64,000 nucleotides of DNA. It comes from Echinicola arenosa. Lineage in GTDB: Bacteria > Bacteroidota > Bacteroidia > Cytophagales > Cyclobacteriaceae. Each line of letters opens with the position of its first letter. The first letter of the stretch is position 1. Below the pieces are notes generated by a model. The model searched no databases and was not told the DNA's origin. It saw only the letters and a program-made list of their open reading frames with translations. Shown piece by piece: positions 27,417-35,128 of this stretch. The stretch is from NCBI RefSeq assembly GCF_014841125.1, contig NZ_JACYTQ010000002.1:744001-808000 (forward strand). Reading direction: 5' to 3'. The position numbers were made by a program, and so were the translations under genes.

Positions 27417-27653
27417 TTAGACCTTTTCGAGTCCGGAAGATTTGGCTTTTCTCTTAATGGCTTTCACCACCACATCAGATGGCTCAAGCATGACTCCGTT
27501 GAGCTTATCAACGGTACCTAAAATATCCAAATAATCCTGCATCAAAGCTTCGTTTTCTCGCAGTTTCTGCTCAAAATCAATGTTTTCTGCTTCACTCATT
27601 TCCTGATAAACATATCTTATCAGTTGGTCACTTAGGGTAAAATATTTTGTCAT
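27417..27653 (-). CDS. Short acidic partner of ECF sigma factor, unknown function
   Basis: 78 residues from ATG 27653 (an ATG at 27662 would add three). The N-terminal half is an acidic helix with FTLSDQLIRYVYQEMSEAENIDFEQKL, reminiscent of the start of short anti-sigma proteins, but no zinc-binding HxxxCxxC and no membrane helix is seen. The C-terminus is basic (VKAIKRKAKSSG). Its start lies inside the 3' end of the sigma factor gene, so the two are translationally coupled. An anti-sigma or adaptor role is inference from position only. Confidence 0.7.
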   Translation of the reverse strand: MTKYFTLSDQLIRYVYQEMSEAENIDFEQKLRENEALMQDYLDILGTVDKLNGVMLEPSDVVVKAIKRKAKSSGLEKV

Positions 27654-28230
27654 AGGCAACATTTATTTGTTTCAATTTTTTACGCATGTTAATCAGCGCG
27701 TACCTCATCCTTCCCAGTGCAGTATTGATACTTACGCCGGTCTGGTCAGCAATCTCCTGAAAGCTCAAATCCATATAGTGCCTCATAATCAACACTTGCT
27801 TTTGAGCTTCTGGCAACTCATCAATTAAATCCCTCACCAAAGCATGTGTCTCATCCCTAACCTTTTGGTCTTCGACATTGGCTTCGGCAAACTTTAATGT
27901 ATTGAATAAATTTGATCCATCTTCCATAACAATGGATGGATACCGCTTCATTTTTCTGAAATAATCAATGGCCAAATTATGCGCAATGCGCATTAACCAT
28001 GGTTGAAATTTACCTTCTTCGTTATATCGGTCAGAGTTGAGGGTTTGGATTACTTTCACAAAAACATCCTGTAACAAATCCTCCGCTACTCCTTGATCTT
28101 TTACTATCATATAAATCGTCGTGAAAACACGTGACTTATATTTATCTACCAACACTTCGAAAGCAGCTTCGCTTCCGTTTCTATATTGAGCGATCAACTC
28201 ACTGTCTTTCGGTCTTAGCCTTTTACTCAT
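27628..28230 (-). CDS. RNA polymerase ECF-type sigma-70 factor
   Basis: 200 residues. Region 2 is visible around SRVFTTIYMIVKDQGVAEDLLQDVFVKV and KFQPWLMRIAHNLAIDYFR, and region 4 around LPEAQKQVLIMRHYMDLSFQEIADQ with the helix-turn-helix ending in TGVSINTALGRMRYALI. It directs RNA polymerase to its own promoter set, not identifiable here. A candidate housekeeping promoter lies at 28307-28338. It overlaps the small partner gene downstream by 26-35 nt. Confidence 0.94.
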   Translation of the reverse strand: MSKRLRPKDSELIAQYRNGSEAAFEVLVDKYKSRVFTTIYMIVKDQGVAEDLLQDVFVKVIQTLNSDRYNEEGKFQPWLMRIAHNLAIDYFRKMKRYPSIVMEDGSNLFNTLKFAEANVEDQKVRDETHALVRDLIDELPEAQKQVLIMRHYMDLSFQEIADQTGVSINTALGRMRYALINMRKKLKQINVAYDKIFYPK

Positions 28231-28306
28231 AAATTCTGACGTTTAAATAACGTAGAGGTCTATCTCATATTGCGGATTTTAGGGTTGAAACAAATACAGC
28301 TAGTCT

Positions 28307-28338
28307 CAAATGTATATATTTGAAATACACCATGCAAT
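28307..28338 (-). promoter_or_regulatory. Candidate promoter of the ECF sigma operon
   Basis: Minus strand: ATTG (28335-28338), 20 nt, TACATTTG (28307-28314), close to the Bacteroidota consensus. The predicted leader is about 70 nt. The -7 box lies in a near-palindrome (28306-28323) that also reads TATATTTG on the plus strand. Confidence 0.4.
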
Positions 28339-28628
28339 GAAATAACTGATTTTTTTATATCATAAAAGTGTATCAAAGGCGCACACTCCAAATTTATATT
28401 CAAAAACCAACAAAATAACCAAATAATATACTTAATCGGTCTTATGAAAAATAATCGTAAAAAAAATCAAATTCTGTACCATTATTTTCACCTAACCTAT
28501 TAATAATTGTTAAAAGTTTAAAGCACCAAATTTCATACAAAAACCACTTGTCATCATTATATAAATGGCTTACTTATTGCTGTTTAAGATAAAAAGTTGT
28601 GGAATTATTCAACAGTAATTATAAGCCC
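28339..28628. other. A/T-rich intergenic stretch
   Basis: Rest of the gap between the divergent sigma factor and SIMPL-like genes. A/T-rich, no ORF above about 20 codons, no hairpin with T-run. It presumably holds the promoter of the plus-strand gene, which was not recognised. Confidence 0.5.
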
Positions 28629-29264
28629 ATGAGAAGTTTCATCATCAAATTTATCTTGTTTGCACTTTTATGCACTGCCATTTTCTCTTGCAATGCAACA
28701 CACAACAGTGAAAATCGCACCATAGAAATGATCGGTTTCAATGAACTCACAATTGATGGGCTAAAACCATGCATCAATGTGAATTTTAACGGAGATAAAG
28801 CAACCAGAGATAAATTGATCCAGCTCATGGAAAGTGACGCCTTGAAACCTTACAGAGTAAAAAAGAACTCAGAGAATTTTTACAAAGATGGAGCCGAAAC
28901 AAGCGCCCAAAGAAGACCTGGTTTCACCTATGGCATTAATTATTTGATTGTATTGACCAATGAATCTGAAAAAGAAAAAATAAGCCAATTGCTGCTCGAT
29001 AGTAATATTCCTGTATCCATCAATAGCAATGGTTATTACCTTGACCCGCAGCAAAACACTACCCTCCAAGATCAAGCCTTTCAGAACGCGCTCCATAATG
29101 CTAAACTAAGGCTTCAGCATTATTCAGATAGCATAAATGCAAACATTGAAATCATATCCATTTCTGAAATAGATGATTATCAACTGTACCCAATGGACGG
29201 AATCATTTACAATGACAAGCTGATCAAGAAGGTAAAAGTCAAAGCAAAACTTTCATCGGATTAA
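28629..29264 (+). CDS. SIMPL-domain-like lipoprotein
   Basis: 211 residues from ATG 28629; an upstream GTG at 28599 would add ten residues before the signal peptide and is less likely. The signal peptide ends at the lipobox TAIFSC (Cys about residue 21). The remainder resembles the SIMPL (DUF541) fold: a long predicted amphipathic helix NALHNAKLRLQHYSDSINANI followed by strand IEIISISEID, and a C-terminal KKVKVKAKL strand. Function of the family is not established. Similarity is weak enough that it may be a lineage-specific lipoprotein. Confidence 0.6.
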   Translation: MRSFIIKFILFALLCTAIFSCNATHNSENRTIEMIGFNELTIDGLKPCINVNFNGDKATRDKLIQLMESDALKPYRVKKNSENFYKDGAETSAQRRPGFTYGINYLIVLTNESEKEKISQLLLDSNIPVSINSNGYYLDPQQNTTLQDQAFQNALHNAKLRLQHYSDSINANIEIISISEIDDYQLYPMDGIIYNDKLIKKVKVKAKLSSD

Positions 29265-29340
29265 TTGGTGAGTGAAGCTATGGGGAACTTTTCCTGCCAA
29301 TTCAGTTTTAAACAAATTACCATTTAAGCTGTTCACTTGG

Positions 29341-29348
29341 TATCTTTG
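29341..29348 (+). promoter_or_regulatory. Candidate -7 element of uvrA
   Basis: TATCTTTG matches TAnnTTTG and ends 6 nt before ATG 29355. Transcription would start at or within a few bases of the start codon, giving a leaderless or nearly leaderless message. No TTTG is found at the ideal upstream distance. Confidence 0.45.
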
Positions 29349-29354
29349 CAATCT

Positions 29355-32171
29355 ATGAATGAATCGACTCCCTTGAATCCCACTTCCATAGAGGATTTAA
29401 ATCCCAAAGAATATATTATCATTAAAAACGCACGGGTAAATAACCTGAAAAACCTAAGCGTGGCCATTCCAAGAAACAAATTGGTGGTGGTGACCGGCTT
29501 ATCAGGATCAGGGAAATCTTCCTTGGCTTTTGATACTTTATTTGCAGAGGGGCAAAGGATGTACGTAGAGAGCCTAAGTTCTTATGCTCGTCAGTTTTTG
29601 GGAAGAATGGAAAAACCCGATGTAGAATATATCAAAGGTGTTTCTCCTGCGATTGCCATTCAACAAAAAGTAACTTCAAAAAACCCACGCTCTACCGTGG
29701 GCACCACAACAGAAATTTACGATTATCTAAAACTACTTTTTAGTAGAATTGGGCGGACAATTTCACCTATCAGCGGAGAAGAGGTAAAACATCACACGGT
29801 AACTGATGTCGTGGATTACATTCATAGTTTTGAGGAAGACGAAAAAGTAATGATCAGCTGCCCTCTTCAGGTGCACGCGGACAGAAGTGTAAAAAAAGAA
29901 TTGGAAATTCTTCTTCAAAAGGGCTTTACCAGAATTATTATTGAAGGCGAGGTGTATTATGTGGAAGATTTACTTTCCGAAAATAACATCCCTTCTGGAG
30001 AAATAGAGATTCTAATTGATAGGGCAGTCATCCAAAAAGAAGATGAGGACAATCAGTTCAGGATTGCAGATAGTGTCCAAACAGCTTTTTTTGAAGGCCA
30101 TGGAGAGTGCTTTGTGGTCATCCCAAGAAAAGAAAGTAAACAGTTCAGTGATAAGTTTGAATTGGATGGGATGTCTTTCGAACTTCCCTCTGTCAATTTT
30201 TTTAGTTTCAACAATCCATACGGAGCCTGTAAAACATGTGAAGGGTTTGGTTCTGTATTAGGAATTGACCCTGACTTGGTAATCCCTGATAAGTCCCTTT
30301 CCATATATGAAGGAGCCATTGCTCCATGGAGGGGAGAAACTACTAAAAAGTGGGTTGCCCCTTTGATCAAAAACGGTATTCACTTCGATTTTCCGATTCA
30401 CAGACCTTACGAAGAACTTGACGAGAAACACAAGGAGTTAATTTGGACAGGCAACAGCTCCTTCAAGGGACTTAACGAATTTTTCCAACACCTTCAAAGC
30501 AAGACTCACAAAATCCAATACCGTGTCATGCTGTCTCGATTTCGAGGAAGGACCACTTGTCCTGACTGTAAAGGAACGCGCTTGAGAAAAGACGCTTCTT
30601 ATGTTAAGGTCAATGGACATTCCATCACAGACATCGTATTGATGCCGATTGAAAAATCGTTGGACTTTTTCCAAAATATCAACCTTACTGCTGCAGAAGA
30701 AAAAACAGCTAATAGGCTCTTGAAGGAAATATTAAACCGACTTGAATATATAGATAAAGTCGGTTTGGGCTACCTTACGCTTAACAGACTCACCTCATCA
30801 TTATCAGGTGGAGAATACCAAAGAATCAAACTGGCAACCTCCTTGGGTAGCGCTTTGGTGGGATCCATGTACATCCTTGATGAACCGAGCATTGGCCTAC
30901 ATCCACGGGATACGGATCGATTGATTTCGGTTCTTGAGACCCTTCGGGATTTGGGAAATACGGTCATCGTGGTAGAGCATGAGGAAAAAATCATGAAAGC
31001 GGCTGATGAGATCATAGACATTGGGCCCGATGCCGGGGTAAATGGAGGGGAGTTGGTCTTCCAAGGAGGTTTGGAAGACTTGTTGAGCCAAGGACAAACC
31101 TATACCGCCAAATACCTTAAAGGCGAAGAAAAAATCAATATCAAAAAGGGCAACCGAAAGTGGAAAGATAAAATCATCATCAACGGTGCCAGAGAAAACA
31201 ACCTCAAAAACCTCAATGTGGAGATTCCACTGAATACCCTTACCGTCATTACAGGAGTAAGTGGCTCCGGCAAATCCACCTTAATCAAAAAAGTCCTCTA
31301 CCCTGCCCTGGGCAAAACCCTGGGGACGGTAATTGATGAGACTGGTAAATTTGATAAACTTAGTGGTGATTACAAGTCAATTTCACAGGTAGAATTTGTA
31401 GACCAAAACCCAATCGGCAAATCAAGCCGATCCAATCCAGTTACTTATGTAAAAGCTTATGACGCCATCAGAAGCTTGTTTGCTGAGCAAAGCCTATCCA
31501 AGCAAAGAGGCTACAAACCTGCCTTTTTCAGCTTCAATGTAGATGGTGGTCGTTGTGAAGCTTGTCAAGGAGAAGGCACCCAAAAGATAGAAATGCAATT
31601 TATGGCGGATATCTTTTTGACTTGTGAATCCTGTAAAGGAAAACGGTTCAAAAACGAAATTCTGGATGTAACCTATAAGGATAAAAATATTGCGGACATT
31701 CTGGACATGACCATTGATGAGGCCATGGAATTCTTCAAAGGCAAAAACGCCATTATCCATAGACTTCAGCCACTTCAGGAAGTAGGACTCGGCTATATAG
31801 GACTCGGCCAATCATCCAATACCCTCAGTGGTGGAGAAGCCCAACGGGTCAAACTGGCCTCTTTCTTAGGAAAAAGTAGTGGTAAGAACAAAGATCATGT
31901 ACTTTTCATTTTCGATGAACCCACCACAGGCTTACACTTCCATGACATCAAAAAACTTCTTCATTCTATTAATGCTTTGATCGAGGAAGGCCATTCTGTG
32001 ATCATCATTGAACACAATACCGAAGTAATCAAGTCTGCTGATTGGGTCATTGACCTTGGTCCTGAAGGTGGTGAAAGAGGAGGAAGTATAACTTTTGAAG
32101 GTACACCTGAAGCCTTGCGAGAAGTAGAGGACAATTACACTGCCAAATATTTAAGAGAGTCATTTATGTAA
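29355..32171 (+). CDS. uvrA: Excinuclease ABC subunit A
   Basis: 938-residue damage-recognition ATPase of nucleotide excision repair. Two ABC modules: Walker A GLSGSGKS and GVSGSGKS, signatures LSGGEYQRI and LSGGEAQRV, Walker [12 protein letters not shown] and [12 protein letters not shown]. Zinc-module cysteines appear as CKTCEGFG / CPDCKGTRL and CEACQGEG / [12 protein letters not shown] 29355 (MNESTPLNP) is preferred to TTG 29337 because the latter overlaps a promoter-like TATCTTTG box. Length is typical. Confidence 0.98.
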   Translation: MNESTPLNPTSIEDLNPKEYIIIKNARVNNLKNLSVAIPRNKLVVVTGLSGSGKSSLAFDTLFAEGQRMYVESLSSYARQFLGRMEKPDVEYIKGVSPAIAIQQKVTSKNPRSTVGTTTEIYDYLKLLFSRIGRTISPISGEEVKHHTVTDVVDYIHSFEEDEKVMISCPLQVHADRSVKKELEILLQKGFTRIIIEGEVYYVEDLLSENNIPSGEIEILIDRAVIQKEDEDNQFRIADSVQTAFFEGHGECFVVIPRKESKQFSDKFELDGMSFELPSVNFFSFNNPYGACKTCEGFGSVLGIDPDLVIPDKSLSIYEGAIAPWRGETTKKWVAPLIKNGIHFDFPIHRPYEELDEKHKELIWTGNSSFKGLNEFFQHLQSKTHKIQYRVMLSRFRGRTTCPDCKGTRLRKDASYVKVNGHSITDIVLMPIEKSLDFFQNINLTAAEEKTANRLLKEILNRLEYIDKVGLGYLTLNRLTSSLSGGEYQRIKLATSLGSALVGSMYILDEPSIGLHPRDTDRLISVLETLRDLGNTVIVVEHEEKIMKAADEIIDIGPDAGVNGGELVFQGGLEDLLSQGQTYTAKYLKGEEKINIKKGNRKWKDKIIINGARENNLKNLNVEIPLNTLTVITGVSGSGKSTLIKKVLYPALGKTLGTVIDETGKFDKLSGDYKSISQVEFVDQNPIGKSSRSNPVTYVKAYDAIRSLFAEQSLSKQRGYKPAFFSFNVDGGRCEACQGEGTQKIEMQFMADIFLTCESCKGKRFKNEILDVTYKDKNIADILDMTIDEAMEFFKGKNAIIHRLQPLQEVGLGYIGLGQSSNTLSGGEAQRVKLASFLGKSSGKNKDHVLFIFDEPTTGLHFHDIKKLLHSINALIEEGHSVIIIEHNTEVIKSADWVIDLGPEGGERGGSITFEGTPEALREVEDNYTAKYLRESFM

Positions 32172-32307
32172 GCCTTAAACAGCCATTCTTATAAGTATGC
32201 AGTGAAAAATTAAATATTCATTAAGTCATTATCATGCGGAAACTTTTCCTCATCTAATCAAGTTTTAAAATCTAATAATTATAAAAATTAAGTTTTTACA
32301 AATAAGT

Positions 32308-33354
32308 ATGAGAAAGGCATACCATCTCCTATTTTTACTTGTATTATCTGCAATTGCATGGGCAAGTTGCAGTTCCCCACAAGCTGTTGAGGTCAGAACT
32401 CCTTTAGGCTGGAAAATTCTGAATACTCCTACCAAGAGTTCTTTGCGTGGTTTATGTCCGTTGACCGAAGAGATTGCTTGGGCCACTGGAAGCAATGGGC
32501 TATGGATGCTTACCATTGATGGAGGGCTGTCTTGGGATCATGGGGTCATCGACGGTCTGGACACTGTAGACTTTAGGGATATTGAAGCTTTTAATGCCAG
32601 TACAGCCATCGCAGTCTCTGCAGGACAACCTGCTGTAATCTATAAAACTACTGACTCCGGTAAAACGTGGAAAAGAAAATACGAAGGTCCTGAAGAAGCA
32701 TTTTTGGATGGTTTAGTATTTGAAGATGATAGAAGAGGTTACGCTTATGGTGACCCTGTGAATGGTAAATGGATGATTTTGTTGACCTTGAACGGAGGCG
32801 AATCTTGGGAACCACTTACTACGGCCCCTAAAGCCCAAAAGGGAGAAGCTGGCTTTGCTGCCAGTGGTTCAGGAATTTTAGCCAAAGGGCACCGGATATG
32901 GATGGCCAGCGGAGGCTTGAAAAGCAACATCTATTATTCTGAGGACGGAGGTGTGGACTGGGATACCATTCCTGCTCCTATCATTCAGGGTGAACCCTCC
33001 CAAGGTATTTTTTCTTTATCATTTATCAATGGCAAAAACTTGGTGGCTGTCGGAGGTGATTATCTTAAACCTGACTTCAATCAAAACAATATCAGCCTCT
33101 CATTTGATGAAGGAATTACATGGAAAAAGCCAGAAGGAACCCCTCCATCTGGTTACCGATCGGGTGTCACGTATTTTCCAGCATATAGCTGGTTGATCTC
33201 TGTAGGAACAAATGGTTCTGATTATTCCATAGATGGAGGGAATAACTGGACCAAGTTTTCAGACATTGGGCTACATGCAGTAAAAAGATCAAAAAATGGA
33301 GGGGCAATTTGGGCGTCCGGTGGTGAAGGAAAAGTAGCACTTTTGAATTTCTAG
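32308..33354 (+). CDS. Ycf48/BNR-type beta-propeller lipoprotein
   Basis: 348 residues. The signal peptide ends with AWASC (lipobox). Repeated blade motifs of the Ycf48/BNR type follow: IDGGLSWDHG, TDSGKTWKRKYEG, LNGGESWEPL, EDGGVDWDTI, FDEGITWKKP and IDGGNNWTKF, so six or seven blades. In photosynthetic organisms Ycf48 helps assemble photosystem II; in heterotrophs these propellers are usually called oxidoreductases or exported sialidase-like proteins without proof. Its own function is unknown. It is 163 bp upstream of the HisA-like gene on the same strand. Confidence 0.85.
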   Translation: MRKAYHLLFLLVLSAIAWASCSSPQAVEVRTPLGWKILNTPTKSSLRGLCPLTEEIAWATGSNGLWMLTIDGGLSWDHGVIDGLDTVDFRDIEAFNASTAIAVSAGQPAVIYKTTDSGKTWKRKYEGPEEAFLDGLVFEDDRRGYAYGDPVNGKWMILLTLNGGESWEPLTTAPKAQKGEAGFAASGSGILAKGHRIWMASGGLKSNIYYSEDGGVDWDTIPAPIIQGEPSQGIFSLSFINGKNLVAVGGDYLKPDFNQNNISLSFDEGITWKKPEGTPPSGYRSGVTYFPAYSWLISVGTNGSDYSIDGGNNWTKFSDIGLHAVKRSKNGGAIWASGGEGKVALLNF

Positions 33355-33517
33355 CTTCTTAGCAAACTTCCAAAATATTTACAATACATAATTATTAATT
33401 GATTATGTGAAGTGTTATATTAGGAAGTAATACAAAAAGAAACAGTACTTTTCCATCCATGGTTTTGGAAGGCAAAAGCTCAAAACACCAAGCTCACAGA
33501 TATAATTTAAGCCCAAA

Positions 33518-34252
33518 ATGTTCGAGATTATACCATCCGTATGGCTGATCAACGGTAAATGTGTACGCCTAAAGAGAGGTGATTTTACCACTCAGGAAGT
33601 GATTTCTGAAAATCCACTTGAAATTGCGCAGCAATTTGAGGATTGTGGTATTGAGCGCTTACACTTGGTTGACTTAGATGGGGCCCGTCGCGGAGAACCC
33701 AAAAACTATCATATACTTAATATTATTGCTGGCTATACTTCCTTGAAAGTCGATTTTACAGGAGGAATCTCCACAGACGGGGCGATCATTAAAGTTTTTG
33801 AACATGGAGCCAAAACCATTACCGCCTCCACTGTCGCTGCGAACTCTCCTGATAAATTTGCCCAATGGCTCATTTCCTATGGCAGGGAAAAAATCAATCT
33901 TGCTGTTGATACCAGTCCTGAAAACTACAATATCAAAATTAGAGGTTGGTTAAAAAGCACGGATATTAATCTTTTTGACCAAATCCAATATTTTTATGAT
34001 CGAGGCTTGAAATATCTAAAATGTTCTGACATAACCAGAGATGGAGTAATGGAGGGACCTAATTTTTCCCTATATAAAGAAATCTTAGATAAATTTCCAG
34101 ACTTACACCTAGTGGCCAGTGGTGGTGTAAGAGATACAGATGATTTCAAGAAATTACGGGATATGGGGCTCCGAGGGGTTGTATTTGGTAAGGCATATTA
34201 TGAAGGAAAAATTAAGATCGAAGACCTAAAACAATTTGTATTAACCGTATAA
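33518..34252 (+). CDS. HisA-like TIM-barrel protein lacking the catalytic Asp
   Basis: 244 residues, clearly homologous to HisA (ProFAR isomerase of histidine synthesis): NGKCVRLKRGDF, RLHLVDLDGA, LVASGGVRD and VVFGKAYYEG all fit. However, the N-terminal PAIDLIDG motif reads PSVWLING, so the catalytic Asp of strand 1 is Trp9. The phosphate loop GGG is TGG (81-83), and the CTD motif of strand 6 is CSD (Thr replaced by Ser170). Asp131 of strand 5 is kept. No other his gene is nearby. It is probably a paralogue with another activity rather than the isomerase; what it does is unknown. Confidence 0.8.
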   Translation: MFEIIPSVWLINGKCVRLKRGDFTTQEVISENPLEIAQQFEDCGIERLHLVDLDGARRGEPKNYHILNIIAGYTSLKVDFTGGISTDGAIIKVFEHGAKTITASTVAANSPDKFAQWLISYGREKINLAVDTSPENYNIKIRGWLKSTDINLFDQIQYFYDRGLKYLKCSDITRDGVMEGPNFSLYKEILDKFPDLHLVASGGVRDTDDFKKLRDMGLRGVVFGKAYYEGKIKIEDLKQFVLTV

Positions 34253-34258
34253 AAAACA

Positions 34259-34278
34259 AGGAGGCCATCAAGCCTCCT
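34259..34278 (-). terminator. Hairpin between convergent HisA-like and secreted-protein genes
   Basis: AGGAGGC (34259-34265) pairs with GCCTCCT (34272-34278), 6-nt loop. On the minus strand the stem is followed by TTGTTTTTTAT, a good T-run, so it terminates the minus-strand gene; on the plus strand no T-run follows. Confidence 0.7.
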
Positions 34279-34316
34279 CACTTTGGGTTATTGTTAATTG
34301 TAAAATGGGTTCTTGT

Positions 34317-34667
34317 TTAATCTTCTTTGAAACGGTCCACTATATATAAAAACAGATTAAATGATAGAGTAGACATTTCATCTTTCTTGACATCTTTTTC
34401 TCCTGAAGCCTTATAGATAGGATTTTCCTTTCTTTCTTTCACAGTGGGTTTACTTACAGGATTTGTCTTTTCTGGTTTATATTCCTCAAAAGAGTTTACA
34501 TTTCCATTATCCTCCAATACTTCCAAACGGCTTCTTTCTTGTTGCGATGAACGATCACAATCCCTAACTTCTTGTGCATCCGCTTCGGTTGACAAAAATG
34601 CTCCGACAATTGCTCCAAACATAATAGCAAGGAAAGATTTAGAAAGAATTTGGTTAGCTTTGAACAT
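34317..34667 (-). CDS. Secreted hypothetical protein
   Basis: 116 residues from ATG 34667; a TTG extension to 34688 is rejected. The signal peptide MFKANQILSKSFLAIMFG ends near TEADAQ. The mature part is charged and low in hydrophobic residues (EEYKPEKTNPVSKPTVKERKEN), probably disordered, with a more ordered C-terminus LSFNLFLYIVDRF. No family recognised. It has one of the best promoters in the window (34721-34751) and its own terminator, so it is expressed alone. Confidence 0.7.
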   Translation of the reverse strand: MFKANQILSKSFLAIMFGAIVGAFLSTEADAQEVRDCDRSSQQERSRLEVLEDNGNVNSFEEYKPEKTNPVSKPTVKERKENPIYKASGEKDVKKDEMSTLSFNLFLYIVDRFKED

Positions 34668-34720
34668 CGTAAAATATAATTTTAACAATCTTTTGTTGGC
34701 CTTATTACATTCGAAGTTTC

Positions 34721-34751
34721 CAAATATACAAATAATTGAATAAGATGCAAA
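34721..34751 (-). promoter_or_regulatory. Consensus Bacteroidota promoter of the secreted-protein gene
   Basis: Minus strand: TTTG (34748-34751), exactly 19 nt, TATATTTG (34721-34728). This is a perfect match to the TTTG-N19-TAnnTTTG consensus. The -33 box lies inside the first codons of the divergent csaA gene. Confidence 0.7.
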
Positions 34752-35080
34752 CGATTCAGTTTTCTGATTTTCAAAAGGTTGAAATCAGAATAGGCACCAT
34801 TATCCAAGCAGAAATTTTTAGTGAAGCTAAAAAACCCGCCTATAAGCTTCTTGTAGACTTGGGAGAGCTAGGTATTAAAAAGTCTTCTGCACAAATAACA
34901 GAAAATTATGTTCCGGAAAATTTAGTTGGAAAGCATGTTATTTGCATTTGCAATTTTCCTCCCAAGCAAATTGCCAACATCATGTCAGAAGTATTGGTAA
35001 CCGGTTTCCATGATCAAAACGGACATGTTGTTCTGGCTACTTCAGATTTGCCAGTACCCAATGGAACAAAGCTGTATTAA
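34745..35080 (+). CDS. csaA: tRNA-binding (EMAP-like) domain protein, CsaA family
   Basis: 111 residues from ATG 34745 (TTG 34736 is an unlikely earlier start). FQKVEIRIGTIIQAEIFSEA followed by KKPAYKLLVDLG and IKKSSAQITENY is the CsaA signature; the fold is the OB-fold tRNA-binding domain. CsaA acts as a homodimeric export-related chaperone or tRNA-binding protein in other bacteria. 48 nt upstream of murF-alr, possibly co-transcribed. Confidence 0.92.
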   Translation: MQTIQFSDFQKVEIRIGTIIQAEIFSEAKKPAYKLLVDLGELGIKKSSAQITENYVPENLVGKHVICICNFPPKQIANIMSEVLVTGFHDQNGHVVLATSDLPVPNGTKLY

Positions 35081-35128
35081 TTCTGATGAATTCTTGATTT
35101 TAGCTCTTCCAAAACCATTATAGATCTC

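Noticed and set aside
33518-34252. Annotating this gene simply as hisA
   Set aside because: The strand-1 catalytic Asp is replaced by Trp and there is no his gene nearby, so the plain isomerase call is not supported.
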